Source: Stutzerimonas stutzeri
Lineage (GTDB): Bacteria > Pseudomonadota > Gammaproteobacteria > Enterobacterales > Pasteurellaceae
Length of the DNA stretch: 64,000 nucleotides
Assembly (NCBI GenBank): GCA_901420285.1
Contig: CABDVE010000001.1
Coordinates: 1,116,001 to 1,180,000, forward strand
Direction of reading: 5' to 3'
The stretch's first letter is position 1. The number at the start of each line of letters is the position of its first letter. The notes beneath the pieces are model-generated. The model was given only the letters and a program-made list of their open reading frames with translations, had not been told where the DNA came from and ran no database searches. The position numbers and the translations under genes were made by a program. Shown here piece after piece: positions 37,950-48,986 of this stretch.

Positions 37950-38032
37950 ATGCCAATATGACAATAATCATAAGCTTTTGAAAAGCGTTGTATTATTTTT
38001 ATGCCATGTTAGTTATATTGGGAGGACAACAT

Positions 38033-39712
38033 ATGTTTATAACAATACTTAGCTTCCTCATCGTAACCGGTTTGGTGGCATATATCTCTTGGTTAAAAAC
38101 GAAGAATGATGACCTTAGTACATCTAAGGGCTATTTCTTGGCCGGGCGTGGCTTAAGTGGGTTGGTGATTGGTTGCTCAATGGTTCTTACTTCACTTTCT
38201 ACCGAGCAACTTATTGGCGTGAATGCTGTATCATATAAAGGCAACTTTTCTATTATCGCGTGGACGGTGCCGACGGTGATACCACTTTGTTTTCTGGCGC
38301 TTTATATGTTGCCGAAATATTTGCGTAACGGCTATACCACAGTGCCCGAATTTTTTGAAAGCCGTTTCGACCGTCAAACTCGTTTGATTATGTCCACGCT
38401 GTTCTTAATTTTTTACCTTTTAATCGTAATTCCAACCGCACTTTATACCGGCGCGATTGCGTTTAATAAAATCTTTAATTTGGAAACCGCATTCGGCTTG
38501 AGTTATGGCGCAGCGATTACCTATACGGTGATTGCTATCGGCGTGGTGGGCGCGATTTATGCGATTTTCGGCGGTTTGAAAGCAGTTGCAGTGTCAGATA
38601 CGATTAATGCGGTGATTTTGGTTGTCGGCGCGTTACTTGTGCCATTTTTTGCATTGATGTATTTAGGCGAAGGCAGTTTTACAGCAGGGTTAAATACCAT
38701 CACAACAAGCCATATTGAAAAATGGAATGCCATAGGAAGTGAAACCGACGCCACACCTTGGCCGACCATTTTTACCGGTATTATGGTGGTGCACTTTTTC
38801 TATTGGACAACCAACCAAGCTATCGTGCAACGTTGCTTGGGAGCGAAAGACTTAAAGTCCGGTCAAAAAGGGATCTTGATTGCGGCGTTATTCTTATTAA
38901 CGTTACCAATTATCTTAAACTTACCGGGCTTATTAAGCTTCCATATTTTGGGTGAAGGAATAAATCCGATTGATGCGTCTTATCCACTGTTGGTGAATAA
39001 AGTATTGCCAACGTGGTTGCAAGGCTTCTTCATTGCGGCGTTATTTGGGGCGATCTTAAGTACTTTTAACTCTTTCTTAAACTCTGCCGCAACCATTTAC
39101 TGTAAAGACTTATTGCCTTCTATCAGTAAAAAAGTGCAGTCGGAACAAGAGCTAATTGTATATGCGAAAAAAGTTTCCACTATTATGGCGATTGTTACTA
39201 TGATTTTCGCGCCGTTATTGATGTTCGGTACAGACGGTATTTTCTTAATCACTAAACGTTTTGCCGGTTTCGTAAATATTCCAATCGTCGCCTTATTTGC
39301 CGTAGGGATGTTTAATAAAACCGTTTCAGGTACAGCTGCGCGTATCGCTTTACTTGCCCACGTTATCCTGTATTTCTGCATCGTTTGGGTCTTTGACGTT
39401 AAAATTAATTTCGTGTATGTCATGGGCGGCTTATTCGTATTCGACGTGGTATTGATGCTGTTCTTAGGTCAATTTTTACGTCGCGAGCCTTACATAGAAA
39501 ACAAGGAAAATCTAGGTGATGTGGATTTAACCAACTGGAAATATTTGAAAGTCACCAGTGTATCTTTAATCTTAGGTTTGCTCGCTCTTTATACTTTCCT
39601 TTCACCAATCGGCATGGCTTCCGAAAGCGGTAATCCGTTAATGGTATTAGGCGTGTGGGCAGTATTGCAACTTATCGTGTTGTTGGTTGTACGGAATAAA
39701 GAGGCTAAATAA
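38033..39712 (+). CDS. Sodium:solute symporter (SSS family)
   Basis: A 559-aa membrane protein with about 13-14 helices. SSS features are FLAGRGLSG after helix 1, [35 protein letters not shown] and the [15 protein letters not shown] segment. Start chosen at the ATG at 38033, with GGGAGG upstream, rather than 37988. The stop overlaps the sulfatase ATG (TAATG), so transporter and sulfatase are coupled and probably act on the same sulfated sugar-like substrate. The exact substrate is unknown. Confidence 0.9.
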   Translation: MFITILSFLIVTGLVAYISWLKTKNDDLSTSKGYFLAGRGLSGLVIGCSMVLTSLSTEQLIGVNAVSYKGNFSIIAWTVPTVIPLCFLALYMLPKYLRNGYTTVPEFFESRFDRQTRLIMSTLFLIFYLLIVIPTALYTGAIAFNKIFNLETAFGLSYGAAITYTVIAIGVVGAIYAIFGGLKAVAVSDTINAVILVVGALLVPFFALMYLGEGSFTAGLNTITTSHIEKWNAIGSETDATPWPTIFTGIMVVHFFYWTTNQAIVQRCLGAKDLKSGQKGILIAALFLLTLPIILNLPGLLSFHILGEGINPIDASYPLLVNKVLPTWLQGFFIAALFGAILSTFNSFLNSAATIYCKDLLPSISKKVQSEQELIVYAKKVSTIMAIVTMIFAPLLMFGTDGIFLITKRFAGFVNIPIVALFAVGMFNKTVSGTAARIALLAHVILYFCIVWVFDVKINFVYVMGGLFVFDVVLMLFLGQFLRREPYIENKENLGDVDLTNWKYLKVTSVSLILGLLALYTFLSPIGMASESGNPLMVLGVWAVLQLIVLLVVRNKEAK

Positions 39713-41157
39713 TGAACATTATCTATATTCTATTGGATCAGGTGCGTAAAGATATGATTGGTGCTTACGGGCACCAAATCGTCAAGACTCCCAACCTCGA
39801 TCGTTTGGCAAAAGAAGGCATTCGTTTCAACAATGCTTTTACGCCGGCATCGGTGTGTGGCCCGGCACGTACGTCGTTATTTACCGGATTAATGCCATCT
39901 TCCCACGGCATTATCCGTAATGGCGAAAAGGGTGGTACGGGTGAGATCAGCCGGGATGCACCGAATATTGGTAATCTGAAGGGATACAATACCTATGTAT
40001 TGGGTAAATGGCATGTGGGTACCAAATCTGTACCGGAAGATTACGGCATTCAAGGGCATAACTTCGACGGCTACGGTTATCCGGGCAGTGGCGTGTATAA
40101 AAATCTGGTATTCAATCAACCTCCGACCCATTCCAATCGTTATAAAGAATGGCTGGAAGAAAAAGGCTACGAGATTCCCGAAGTAAGTCGTGCGTATTTC
40201 GGCGACAACCCACATTTGCGCGTGCAAGAACTATGCGGGCTACTTTCCGGCATCAAGGAACAAACCATTCCGTATTTCATCATTGATGAAGCGAAAAAAT
40301 ACATTCAGCAATCTCTTGATGAAAATAAACCGTTTTTTGCTTGGATTAATTTCTGGGGGCCGCATACTCCTTGTATCGTGCCGGAACCTTATTATTCAAT
40401 GTACCGCAAAGAAGACGTGGTGTTGGATGAAAGTTTCTTTAAACCTCTGGAAGGTAAACCGGGACATTTCCGTACCATTTCCAAAATGTGGGGCATGTGG
40501 GAAGCGAGCGAAGATCATTGGAAAGAGGTGATTACCAAATTCTGGGGCTATATTACACTCATTGATGATGCTATCGGCGAGCTATTCGCGTTCTTGGAAA
40601 ACAATCGAATTTATGATCGCACTTTTATGGTGGCGACAGCCGATCATGGCGATGCTATGGGCGCGCATCGCATGATTGAAAAAGGCGAGTTTATGTTTGA
40701 CACCACCTACAACATTCCAATGATCATCAAAGATCCGCGTTCCAATCGAGTGAATCAACAAGATGACAACTTGGTTTATTTGCATGATTTAACTTCCACT
40801 GTGTATGATTTAGCCAATCAATTGGTACCTAAGGAATTTGAAGGGGAGAGTATTTTACCGATTGTGCGCGAGAATAAAGACAACGCACGCAAAGGTGTAT
40901 TGGCGCAACTTGCTGGTCATTTCGTGTATTTTGAACAGCGTATGTGGCACCGCAAAGATTATAAATTGGTGTTTAATGCGTCAGATTTGTGTGAACTTTA
41001 TGATGTACGTAACGACCCGGGCGAGCTGCACAATTTGTTCTATGATTTGAATTATCGGGATGTGAAAAAAGAAATGTTGGAAGAAATGCGAGCTGAAATG
41101 CAACGGCTTGGCGATCCGTTGGAAAACTGGGTTTATCGCATTATTAACGAGATTTAA
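39712..41157 (+). CDS. Type I sulfatase
   Basis: A 481-aa alkaline-phosphatase-fold hydrolase. The formylglycine site is SVCGPARTSLFTG (CxPxR, cysteine type), the metal ligands are LLDQVRKD near the N-terminus and TADHGDAMGAH, and a conserved GKWHVG is present. No signal peptide is visible, so it should act in the cytoplasm on a substrate brought in by the co-encoded symporter. The cysteine must be converted to formylglycine; no maturase gene is nearby in this window. Confidence 0.9.
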   Translation: MNIIYILLDQVRKDMIGAYGHQIVKTPNLDRLAKEGIRFNNAFTPASVCGPARTSLFTGLMPSSHGIIRNGEKGGTGEISRDAPNIGNLKGYNTYVLGKWHVGTKSVPEDYGIQGHNFDGYGYPGSGVYKNLVFNQPPTHSNRYKEWLEEKGYEIPEVSRAYFGDNPHLRVQELCGLLSGIKEQTIPYFIIDEAKKYIQQSLDENKPFFAWINFWGPHTPCIVPEPYYSMYRKEDVVLDESFFKPLEGKPGHFRTISKMWGMWEASEDHWKEVITKFWGYITLIDDAIGELFAFLENNRIYDRTFMVATADHGDAMGAHRMIEKGEFMFDTTYNIPMIIKDPRSNRVNQQDDNLVYLHDLTSTVYDLANQLVPKEFEGESILPIVRENKDNARKGVLAQLAGHFVYFEQRMWHRKDYKLVFNASDLCELYDVRNDPGELHNLFYDLNYRDVKKEMLEEMRAEMQRLGDPLENWVYRIINEI

Positions 41158-41237
41158 TTGATTTTTGTTAAAAGAATTAAGCTGGGGCGTAGTAAACATG
41201 CGCCCTCTGTTCGTTTTATTTATCATCGGACAACAAT

Positions 41238-42050
41238 ATGAAAACTACATTGTTAAAAACACTAACGCCTGAACTTCATTTAATCCGACAAAATGATATC
41301 CCCATACTTTATTTGAAACACACTGTTGGCACCGCAAAAATTGCGCTGCAAGGCGCGCAACTTATTAGTTGGCAACCTAAAAATGCGGATAAGGATGTTT
41401 TATGGTTAAGTGAAATTGAACCTTTTCAAAGCGGTGTTGCAATTCGTGGTGGTGTGCCGATTTGTTATCCTTGGTTCGGCAGCGTAAAACAACCTGCGCA
41501 CGGTACTGCGCGTATTCGTTTATGGCAGCTGAGCCATTACGATATATCAGCACAAAAAGTGCGATTAGAATTGGAATTATTTTCAGAATTGAACATTATT
41601 GAAGCGAAAGTGAAGATGATTTTTGCCGATACTTGCCATATTACCTTCACGCATTATGGTGAAGAACCGGCGCAAGCCGCGTTACATAGCTACTTTAATG
41701 TGGGAGATATTGGTCAAGTCGAAGTAGTAAATTTGCCGACGGTTTGCTTTAATAGCCTAACGAAACGCCAAGAAAATGTGCCTTCTCCGCGTAAAATTAA
41801 CGAAAATGTAGATTGTATTTATGCGGCGGAGAAAATGCGGAATCAAATTATTGACAGGGCGTTTAATCGTAGAATTGAATTACATCATCATAATGCAAGT
41901 CAAATTGTGCTTTGGAACCCATGGCATAAAGAGACCAGCGCCATGAGCAAACAAGCCTATCGATACATGATTTGTTTAGAAACTGCAAGAATCAATCGGT
42001 TACTTGAATTTGGTGAAAGTATAAGCGTAGAAATTGCGGTAACGGGTTAA
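41238..42050 (+). CDS. yeaD: D-hexose-6-phosphate mutarotase (YeaD-like)
   Basis: A 270-aa aldose-1-epimerase-like protein: GAQLISWQPK, RGGVPICYPWFG, TFTHYGEEPAQAALHSYFNVGD and ETARINR are family landmarks. It interconverts anomers of glucose-6-phosphate and related hexose phosphates. It lies 80 bases after the sulfatase; a small GC-rich hairpin (GGGCG/CGCCC) in between makes co-transcription uncertain. Confidence 0.88.
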   Translation: MKTTLLKTLTPELHLIRQNDIPILYLKHTVGTAKIALQGAQLISWQPKNADKDVLWLSEIEPFQSGVAIRGGVPICYPWFGSVKQPAHGTARIRLWQLSHYDISAQKVRLELELFSELNIIEAKVKMIFADTCHITFTHYGEEPAQAALHSYFNVGDIGQVEVVNLPTVCFNSLTKRQENVPSPRKINENVDCIYAAEKMRNQIIDRAFNRRIELHHHNASQIVLWNPWHKETSAMSKQAYRYMICLETARINRLLEFGESISVEIAVTG

Positions 42051-42182
42051 ATTTTGTTGCATCAAATTGATGAATACTATAAAATCCGCGCGTTTTTGCT
42101 CATTTTTCATGGGTAGCCAAAATCAGAACCTTTTGCTTGTCGCGAGAGGTTTTTTAGTTAAATACATAGAAGGAATACGATT

Positions 42183-42725
42183 ATTAAAACCATAAAAAAA
42201 GCGCCGGCAGTCAATCGCCCAAATCGCATTAACGATGAAATTCGTGTGAAAGAAGTTCGTTTAATTGATCAAGATGGTGAACAAGCAGGGATTGTTTCCG
42301 TCCAACAAGCGTTAGAGATGGCAGAGCAAGCGGAGCTTGATCTTGTGGAAATCAGCCCGAATGCGGAGCCGCCGGTTTGCCGAATTATGAATTACGGTAA
42401 ATTCCTTTACGAGAAGAGTAAAACCGCTAAAGAGCAAAAGAAAAAACAAAAAATCGTACAAGTAAAGGAAATTAAATTTCGTCCGGGTACGGATGAAGGT
42501 GATTACCAAGTTAAGTTACGTAGTCTAATCCGCTTCTTAGAAGATGGCGATAAAGCGAAAATTACTGTGCGCTTCCGCGGTCGTGAAATGGCTCATCAAG
42601 ATATTGGTTTTGAGGTCTTGGAACGTGTGAAGAATGATTTAGCCGAGATTTCCGTGGTTGAATCCGCACCGGGTAAATTAGAAGGTCGCCAAGCGGTGAT
42701 GGTGTTAGCACCAAAGAAAAAATAA
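42183..42725 (+). CDS. infC: Translation initiation factor IF-3
   Basis: A 180-aa protein that binds the 30S subunit and proofreads initiator codon pairing. Start at the ATT at 42183 (AAGGA eight bases upstream), giving [23 protein letters not shown] is the rare start codon used by infC for self-regulation. A second ATT at 42180 is also in frame. Later motifs are [17 protein letters not shown] and [15 protein letters not shown]. The first ATG is absent from the conserved N-terminus, so ordinary callers start it too late (GTG at 42246). rpmI and rplT follow. Confidence 0.96.
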   Translation: MKTIKKAPAVNRPNRINDEIRVKEVRLIDQDGEQAGIVSVQQALEMAEQAELDLVEISPNAEPPVCRIMNYGKFLYEKSKTAKEQKKKQKIVQVKEIKFRPGTDEGDYQVKLRSLIRFLEDGDKAKITVRFRGREMAHQDIGFEVLERVKNDLAEISVVESAPGKLEGRQAVMVLAPKKK

Positions 42726-42727
42726 GA

Positions 42728-42757
42728 ATTTTGCTGGGGATTCTCAGCGAATTTTTT
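42728..42757 (+). terminator. Hairpin after infC
   Basis: TTGCTG pairs with CAGCGAA around GGGATTCT and is followed by TTTTTT. It may partly terminate infC transcripts, leaving rpmI-rplT under separate control. The following 180-base leader before rpmI contains further pairing segments (TTTAAGCTTAGCTTAAA) and may include an L20-type regulatory site, but I cannot establish it. Confidence 0.55.
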
Positions 42758-42935
42758 GTTTAAGCTTAGCTTAAATGAAAAGACAATTGCATGTTGGGCA
42801 CACTACGCAGCCTAACTGCTTTTGAGAAAGGCAATTTAGTTTGCCTTATGATGGAAATAATCAGCGCTTCCAAGTAACGTTTTAAGTTCGCCTGATTATG
42901 TTGTTTTAAACGAAAAATGCGGAGTTATTTTAACA

Positions 42936-43133
42936 ATGCCTAAAATCAAAACAGTACGCGGCGCAGCAAAGCGCTTCAAAAAAACTGCTTCTGGCGGTTT
43001 CAAGCGTAAACAATCTCACTTACGTCATATTTTGACTAAAAAGACAACTAAGCGTAAACGTCATTTACGTCATAAATCAATGGTTGCGAAAGCTGACCAA
43101 GTTTTAGTCGTAGCTTGCTTACCATACGCATAA
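42936..43133 (+). CDS. rpmI: 50S ribosomal protein L35
   Basis: A 65-aa basic protein starting [17 protein letters not shown] and containing [16 protein letters not shown]. It is a component of the large ribosomal subunit. A GGAG ribosome-binding site precedes the ATG. Standard infC-rpmI-rplT order. Confidence 0.98.
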
Positions 43134-43196
43134 GCCGTTATTTAAGCGAAACGTACGATTAGTTCATTTTAGACAAAATATTACATAGGAGATTAA

Positions 43197-43553
<357 letters not shown>

Positions 43554-43576
43554 TTTTTAAAGTTTAGATAAAAAAT

Positions 43577-43605
43577 AAGGACGCTCATTTGAGCGTCCTT
43601 TTTTG
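43577..43605 (+). terminator. Rho-independent terminator of rplT
   Basis: AAGGACGCTCA (43577-43587) pairs perfectly with TGAGCGTCCTT (43590-43600), with a 2-base loop and TTTTTT following. Confidence 0.92.
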
Positions 43606-43654
43606 TCTTGATTTCCATAAGCTTCATTTCCGTAAGTTTCATTTTCGCAAGTTT

Positions 43655-43683
43655 CAGTGCGGTGTCGAAACAGCACCGCATTG
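43655..43683. repeat. Inverted pair of repeat elements after argS
   Basis: CAGTGCGGTG (43655-43664) and CACCGCATTG (43674-43683) form a hairpin downstream of the convergent genes rplT and argS. One arm is close to the standard uptake sequence (AGTGCGGT), the other is the CAATGCGGTGCT type, so the two element families meet here. Confidence 0.65.
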
Positions 43684-43719
43684 AATTTAACCTTCCCCTT
43701 TCTTTAAAAGAGAATGAAG

Positions 43720-45453
43720 TTACATTTTTTCGACGGTTTTAATGCCGAGCAAATCTAACCCTTGTTTTAAGGTTTTTTCGGTTAATAATGCCAATTTCAA
43801 ACGGCTTAATTTCACCGCCTCATCTTCAGCATTTAAAATTGGGCAGTGTTCATAGAAAGAAGAAAATACGCCGGCAAGTTCATACAAATAAGCGCAAAGC
43901 ACGTGTGGTGTGCCTTCCTTTCCAACGGTTTGTACTGCTTCTTCAAATTGCAGCAGTTTAATCACAAGGGCGCGTTCTTTTTCGTCAATGAGCATTAACG
44001 GCGCAGTCGAAAGTATGCTTGGTTCGACATCGGCTTTATTGAAAATGGAACGAATTCGGGTGTAAGCATATTGCATATAAGGCGCGGTGTTACCCTCAAA
44101 GCTTAGCATATTGTCCCAATCGAATACGTAGTCGGTGGTGCGGCTTTTAGAAAGATCTGCGTATTTCACTGCACCGATAGCCACAGCTTCAATAACCGCT
44201 GCTTTTTCTGTATCGGATAAATTGCTATTTTTTTCGTTAATGAGCAGGGTTGCGCGTTCAATGGACTCGTCTAATAAATCCGCTAATTTCACCGTACCGC
44301 CGGTGCGGGTTTTGAAAGGTTTGCCATCTTTGCCCAGCATCATTCCAAAATTTTTGTGTTCAAGGGAAAAACTATCCGGCACATAACCCGCTTTACGGGT
44401 AATTAACCAGGCTTGTTGCATATGTTGGCTTTGGCGCGTATCAGAGAAAACCAACGCGCGATCCGCTTTTAAGGTTTCATAGCGATATTTTGCGGCCGCG
44501 ATGTCGGTAGTCGTATAAAGAAAGCCACCGTCTTTTTTCTGAACGATAACACCCATGGCGTCGCCTTCTTTATTTTTGAACTCGTCCAAATAAACCACAA
44601 AGGCACCATCGTCTTCCACGGCTAAACCTTGTTTTTTTAGATCTTCGACAATACCCGGCAGCATCGGGTTGTACAGGCTTTCGCCCATTACGTCTTGTTC
44701 CGTGAGTGTTACATTTAAACGATCATAATTGCGTTGATTTTGTTGCATCGTAATATCAACCAAGCGTTTCCACATGGCGCGGCAATATTCGTCACCGCTT
44801 TGTAATTTCACCACGTAATGACGGGCTTTTTCGGCGAATGCTTGATCTTCATCATAATGTTTTTTCGCTTCGCGATAGAACGCTTCCAAATCTTGCAATT
44901 CCATTTCGCCGGCCTGTTCGTTTTGCATTTTTTCAAGGTAAGCGATCAGCATACCGAACTGTGTTCCCCAGTCACCCACATGGTTTGCGCGAATGACGTG
45001 ATGACCTAAAAACTCCAAGGTGCGCACGACGGCATCACCGATAATTGTGGAACGTAAGTGACCCACATGCATTTCTTTTGCAACATTTGGCGAAGAGTAG
45101 TCGACGACGACGGTTTGTTTTTGTGCTGCCTGAATGCCGAGGTTCTCCGAGAGCACCGCATTGGAAGCTTGTTTTGCAAGCCACGCGGAATTTAAGAAAA
45201 TATTAATAAAACCCGGACCGGCAATGTCTAATTTTTCCGCAATATCGGAAAGGTCAGTCTGCTGCAAAACTTTTTGGGCAAATTCGCGTGGATTTGTGCC
45301 TAATTTTTTTGCAGCAGCCATAATGCCGTTAGCCTGGTAATCGCCGAACTGGGCTTTGCCGGATTGGCGCACCAGTGCGTCACAAGATTCGTCCGCGCCG
45401 GCGGCAATCATTGCTTGTTTGATTTTGTCGGATAAAATGGATTGAATATTCAC
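43720..45453 (-). CDS. argS: Arginine--tRNA ligase
   Basis: A 577-aa class I synthetase. The signature [20 protein letters not shown] (HIGH variant) is near residue 120. The KMSKS-like loop is degenerate, as usual for ArgRS, with [19 protein letters not shown]. The C-terminal anticodon-binding region is present. An in-frame repeat element (~45151) encodes SNAVL in the N-terminal domain. It is divergent from yecM. Confidence 0.97.
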   Translation of the reverse strand: MNIQSILSDKIKQAMIAAGADESCDALVRQSGKAQFGDYQANGIMAAAKKLGTNPREFAQKVLQQTDLSDIAEKLDIAGPGFINIFLNSAWLAKQASNAVLSENLGIQAAQKQTVVVDYSSPNVAKEMHVGHLRSTIIGDAVVRTLEFLGHHVIRANHVGDWGTQFGMLIAYLEKMQNEQAGEMELQDLEAFYREAKKHYDEDQAFAEKARHYVVKLQSGDEYCRAMWKRLVDITMQQNQRNYDRLNVTLTEQDVMGESLYNPMLPGIVEDLKKQGLAVEDDGAFVVYLDEFKNKEGDAMGVIVQKKDGGFLYTTTDIAAAKYRYETLKADRALVFSDTRQSQHMQQAWLITRKAGYVPDSFSLEHKNFGMMLGKDGKPFKTRTGGTVKLADLLDESIERATLLINEKNSNLSDTEKAAVIEAVAIGAVKYADLSKSRTTDYVFDWDNMLSFEGNTAPYMQYAYTRIRSIFNKADVEPSILSTAPLMLIDEKERALVIKLLQFEEAVQTVGKEGTPHVLCAYLYELAGVFSSFYEHCPILNAEDEAVKLSRLKLALLTEKTLKQGLDLLGIKTVEKM

Positions 45454-45532
45454 GGGTTTTCCTAGTTCAAAATTGAATAATAAAAATAATCGGCTATGAT
45501 ACCGTTCTTTATTGATTTATCAAAGGAGCAAT

Positions 45533-46102
45533 ATGACAAATTTAGATGGAGATTTGGCTGCACTTCAGGCAGATTTGAAGGATTTTGAACAAAAAATTCA
45601 ACAACTTGCCGGCGAAATGGCAGTTAATTTATCTGACTATGAAATTGATCATCTTGCGTTACGCGTCAATAGCGAACAAAATGCCAAAAATTGGCAGACG
45701 GTTTTATTAAAGTACGGTAAAATTTTATCCGACAATGTTGTCAACGGGCGGCCTATCTATTTAATTCAATTGGAGAGACCGCTTGTTTTTGCGGGGCAGT
45801 TTGTCGATATTATTGAGTTGCCTTTTCCTAAAAATAAGCAATATCCCCAAGAAACTTGGGAACATATTGAAATCGTTATGCCTTTTTTAGCCAATGAATC
45901 AAATGAACAATGGATTAAAAGGATAAACAACCAATTTTTATGGCAACATTCGCCCCGACTGACGACGAAAATCAGTGAACCTAAGGTGGAAGGCGAACGG
46001 TTGCCGAATCCTTCTATTGCGGTTAGTTTTGCGGATAAATCGGTAAATCACACCTGCATTAAAGTTCACCCTTACTCGATTAAAAAAATACTTGAGGTTT
46101 AA
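45533..46102 (+). CDS. yecM: YecM-family VOC-like protein
   Basis: A 189-aa protein of the YecM family, a vicinal-oxygen-chelate-like fold of unknown activity. Metal-site-like residues appear in EIDHLALRVNS, VDIIELPFPK and TWEHIEIVMP. Start at the ATG at 45533 preceded by AAAGGAG. E. coli yecM is also adjacent to argS, which supports orthology. Confidence 0.88.
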   Translation: MTNLDGDLAALQADLKDFEQKIQQLAGEMAVNLSDYEIDHLALRVNSEQNAKNWQTVLLKYGKILSDNVVNGRPIYLIQLERPLVFAGQFVDIIELPFPKNKQYPQETWEHIEIVMPFLANESNEQWIKRINNQFLWQHSPRLTTKISEPKVEGERLPNPSIAVSFADKSVNHTCIKVHPYSIKKILEV

Positions 46103-46106
46103 TATT

Positions 46107-46571
46107 ATGAAAAAAATCACAATAGCATTGGCGCTTGCCGTTACATTAGGCGTGACCGGTTGTGCAAACACCGATATTTTTAGTGGCGACGTTTATTCTG
46201 CGGATCAAGCGAAAGAAGCGCGTTCAATTGAATATGGTACATTGATTTCCGTTCGCCCGGTGAAAATTCAGGCGGATAATAAAGGCGTGATTGGTACCGT
46301 CGGCGGCGGTGCACTCGGCGGGATTGCGGGGAGCGCAATCGGTGGCGGTCGCGGTCAGGCGATAGCTACGGCGGTGGGTGCGGTTGCCGGTGCGGTTGCC
46401 GGTAGTAAAATCGAAGAGAAGGCCAGCCAAGTAAACGGCGCAGAATTGGTGATCAGAAAAGATAATGGCAAAAGTATCGTAGTTGTGCAAAAGGCGGATT
46501 CTCGCTATGTTGCGGGAAAACGTGTGCAAATCGTCGGTGGTTCAACACTGAACGTTTCTGTCATTAACTAA
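46107..46571 (+). CDS. slyB: Glycine-zipper outer membrane lipoprotein (SlyB/Pcp family)
   Basis: A 154-aa lipoprotein with signal peptide and lipobox (LGVTGCAN) and a Gly-zipper segment (GGGALGGIAGSAIGGGRGQ, then AVGAVAGAVAGSKIEEK). It corresponds to SlyB of enterics and Pcp (15-kDa lipoprotein) of Haemophilus. Start chosen at 46107 (MKKITIALALAV). It is five bases after yecM on the same strand, with a strong terminator downstream. Confidence 0.9.
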   Translation: MKKITIALALAVTLGVTGCANTDIFSGDVYSADQAKEARSIEYGTLISVRPVKIQADNKGVIGTVGGGALGGIAGSAIGGGRGQAIATAVGAVAGAVAGSKIEEKASQVNGAELVIRKDNGKSIVVVQKADSRYVAGKRVQIVGGSTLNVSVIN

Positions 46572-46592
46572 ACAAGTTAAAACGAATCCTGT

Positions 46593-46626
46593 AAAAAAAG
46601 CGAACCTCATGTTCGCTTTTTTTTTT
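46593..46626 (+). terminator. Terminator after slyB
   Basis: AAAAGCGAAC (46596-46605) and GTTCGCTTTT (46611-46620) form a 10-bp stem, followed by TTTTTT. Confidence 0.92.
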
Positions 46627-46727
46627 CTCTTTCTATTCTTGACATCATTTATGTCCGATAGCGGCTCTCTGCTTAAAACAGCACCGCATTGAAACCACGA
46701 GTGTTGGCGGATTTTATCGGGCATTCA

Positions 46728-46769
46728 AAATAGCACCGCATTGAAGCTGCCTCCAATGCGGTGCTATTT
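46728..46769 (-). terminator. Paired repeat elements acting as aroA terminator
   Basis: Two inverted CAATGCGGTGCT elements with flanking A/T make a perfect 16-bp stem (46728-46743 and 46754-46769) with a 10-base loop, 13 bases beyond the aroA stop. A third copy lies at about 46679. Paired uptake sequences serve as terminators in Haemophilus; this pair looks analogous. Confidence 0.75.
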
Positions 46770-46781
46770 GGACACTTCAAC

Positions 46782-48080
46782 CTAATTCCGCAGACAAATT
46801 TTCTCAAATTCTTGAAAGAACGTCGGAAAGGTCTTTGCCGTACATTTTGGATCTAAAATCGTGACCGGCGTGTTTGACAGCGCGACCAGGGCAAAACACA
46901 TCGCCATGCGGTGATCATTGTAAGTGGCGATTTTGGCATGCCGGAATTGATTCAATGGGAGCGGTTGAATACGAATAAAATCTTTCCCTTCTTCCACTTC
47001 AGCCCCCAATTTACGTAGTTCCGTTGCCATTGCCGCTAAACGATCCGTTTCTTTTACGCGCCAGTTATAAATATTGCGAATAACCGTTTCGCCTTCGGCG
47101 AATAAGGCCGTCGTGGCGATGGTCATCGCCGCATCGGGGATATGATTCAGATCTATATCAATGCCGTGAAGTTTTGCATGCTCCGCTTGAATGAAATCTT
47201 CGCCCCAAGTGATTTTGGCGCCCATTTTTTCCAGTACGTCGGCAAATAAACGATCGCCTTGAATCGAATTTTTGCTGATACCGGTCACTTTTAACTTGCC
47301 TTTAATTGCGCCGGCTGCAAGGAAATAAGAGGCAGAAGACGCATCGCCTTCCACCAGATATTTACCCGGCGAAAGGTAGATTTGATTGCCTTTAATGTAG
47401 AATTTTCGATACGCTTGATTTTTAACGTTTACGCCGAAATCGTGCATCATGGCGAGTGTGATATCGATATAAGGCTTGGAAACCAATTCGCCGACAATCT
47501 CAATTTCCGTATCGTTTTCTGCCAGCGGCGCAGCCATTAAGAGCGCGGTTAAAAATTGCGATGAAATGGAGCCGTCGATTTGTACTTTACCCCCCTTAAT
47601 GCCGCTGTTACGAATGGCTAGCGGCGGGTAGCCCGGATTTTCTAAATAACGCACATCGGCGCCGGCTTGAACGAGTGCATCGACTAAATGCAGAATCGGG
47701 CGCTCTTTCATACGCGGTTCGCCGGTCAAAATTACTTCGCCTTCAGTTTTTCCTTTTAAGCAAAGCGCCGCCGTTAGTGGGCGCATTGCAGTGCCGGCAT
47801 TGCCAAGGAAGAGGGAAAGCCCGCCTTGTACATCAAATGCACCGCCTTGTCCTTCGATTTCGCAAATGGTTTTGTCGGCGGAAAGCCGGTAATTTACGCC
47901 GAGTGCTTTTAGGGCGTTAAGCATGTGGCGAATATCGTCGCTGTCCAATAAATTCGTTACTTTTGTTGTACCTTTGGCAAGCGCAGCTAACAACAATGCG
48001 CGATTTGATAAGCTTTTGGAGCCGGGTAAATTGATCGTGCCTTCAACGGTATTGATTGGTGCTAAGGTGATTTGTTCCAT
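46782..48080 (-). CDS. aroA: 3-phosphoshikimate 1-carboxyvinyltransferase (EPSP synthase)
   Basis: A 432-aa shikimate-pathway enzyme joining shikimate-3-phosphate and phosphoenolpyruvate. Motifs are [36 protein letters not shown] and the [12 protein letters not shown] / YNDHRMAMC region. Its start overlaps the purU stop by one base. Order hns-purU-aroA on the minus strand. Confidence 0.97.
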   Translation of the reverse strand: MEQITLAPINTVEGTINLPGSKSLSNRALLLAALAKGTTKVTNLLDSDDIRHMLNALKALGVNYRLSADKTICEIEGQGGAFDVQGGLSLFLGNAGTAMRPLTAALCLKGKTEGEVILTGEPRMKERPILHLVDALVQAGADVRYLENPGYPPLAIRNSGIKGGKVQIDGSISSQFLTALLMAAPLAENDTEIEIVGELVSKPYIDITLAMMHDFGVNVKNQAYRKFYIKGNQIYLSPGKYLVEGDASSASYFLAAGAIKGKLKVTGISKNSIQGDRLFADVLEKMGAKITWGEDFIQAEHAKLHGIDIDLNHIPDAAMTIATTALFAEGETVIRNIYNWRVKETDRLAAMATELRKLGAEVEEGKDFIRIQPLPLNQFRHAKIATYNDHRMAMCFALVALSNTPVTILDPKCTAKTFPTFFQEFEKICLRN

Positions 48081-48916
48081 TACAGTACCACCGTTTTATT
48101 TTTATAGACGAAAATCCTGTCGTGCAACGCGAGATCCAATGCGCGACTTAACACGGTTTTTTCCACGTCACGGCCGGCGCGCATCATGGCGTCGGCGCTA
48201 TAAGTGTGATCTACGTTAATCACGTTTTGCATAATAATCGGCCCTTGATCTAATTCGTTATTAATGAAATGAGCTGTTGCGCCGATAATTTTCACGCCGC
48301 GTTCGTAAGCTTGCTGATAAGGTTTCGCACCGATAAAAGCGGGCAAAAAAGAATGGTGAATGTTAATTACACGGTTTGGATAACGTTCGACAAATTCGGG
48401 ATTTAAAACGCGCATATACTTGGCTAATACGATGTAGTCCGGTGCATATTCGTCGATGTGTTCCGCCAGTAATTTATCGTGCTCGATGCGGTTTAGTCCT
48501 TCGTGACTAACAAGATGGAAAGGAATATTAAAGCGTTCGACCAGTTCGCGTAAATTATCGTGATTGCCAATAACCGCAGCAATTTCAATATTTAAAGCGC
48601 CGTAATAATTTTTCATTAAAATATCGCCGAGACAATGGGCTTCTTTAGTAACTAAAATTACAATACGTTTACGTTTCCCATCAATTAATCGGCAATTTGT
48701 ACCTTCGGGTAAACTATATTTAAGATCTTCAAGTAATGTCGTTTCGTTAAAAATACCTTCAAGTTCGGTACGCATAAAAAAATGTTTGGTCTCAAAATCG
48801 ACAAATTCATTGTTATGTAAGATATTAAGTTGATGTTTATAACAAATGTTAGTAATTTTAGCTATTAATCCCTTATCATCCGGGCAATCGGTAAGTAGTA
48901 TTTTTTTTTCTATCAT
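48080..48916 (-). CDS. purU: Formyltetrahydrofolate deformylase
   Basis: A 278-aa enzyme releasing formate from 10-formyl-THF, which balances one-carbon pools and feeds PurT. An N-terminal ACT-like domain ([19 protein letters not shown]) is followed by a formyltransferase-fold domain with the catalytic [17 protein letters not shown] and [17 protein letters not shown]. Length is typical. Confidence 0.96.
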   Translation of the reverse strand: MIEKKILLTDCPDDKGLIAKITNICYKHQLNILHNNEFVDFETKHFFMRTELEGIFNETTLLEDLKYSLPEGTNCRLIDGKRKRIVILVTKEAHCLGDILMKNYYGALNIEIAAVIGNHDNLRELVERFNIPFHLVSHEGLNRIEHDKLLAEHIDEYAPDYIVLAKYMRVLNPEFVERYPNRVINIHHSFLPAFIGAKPYQQAYERGVKIIGATAHFINNELDQGPIIMQNVINVDHTYSADAMMRAGRDVEKTVLSRALDLALHDRIFVYKNKTVVL

Positions 48917-48940
48917 AATTAATGTTATATTCTCAAATAT

Positions 48941-48969
48941 AAAAAAATAGAACCCATGAAATGGGTTCT
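48941..48969 (-). terminator. Terminator of hns
   Basis: AGAACCCAT (48949-48957) and ATGGGTTCT (48961-48969) form a 9-bp stem; the minus strand continues with seven T. It lies between hns and purU. Confidence 0.85.
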
Positions 48970-48986
48970 TATTTTAGTTAAAATGA

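Noticed and set aside
42758-42935. Possible L20 autoregulatory leader before rpmI
   Set aside because: Some self-complementary pieces are visible, but I could not fold a convincing known L20-binding structure.
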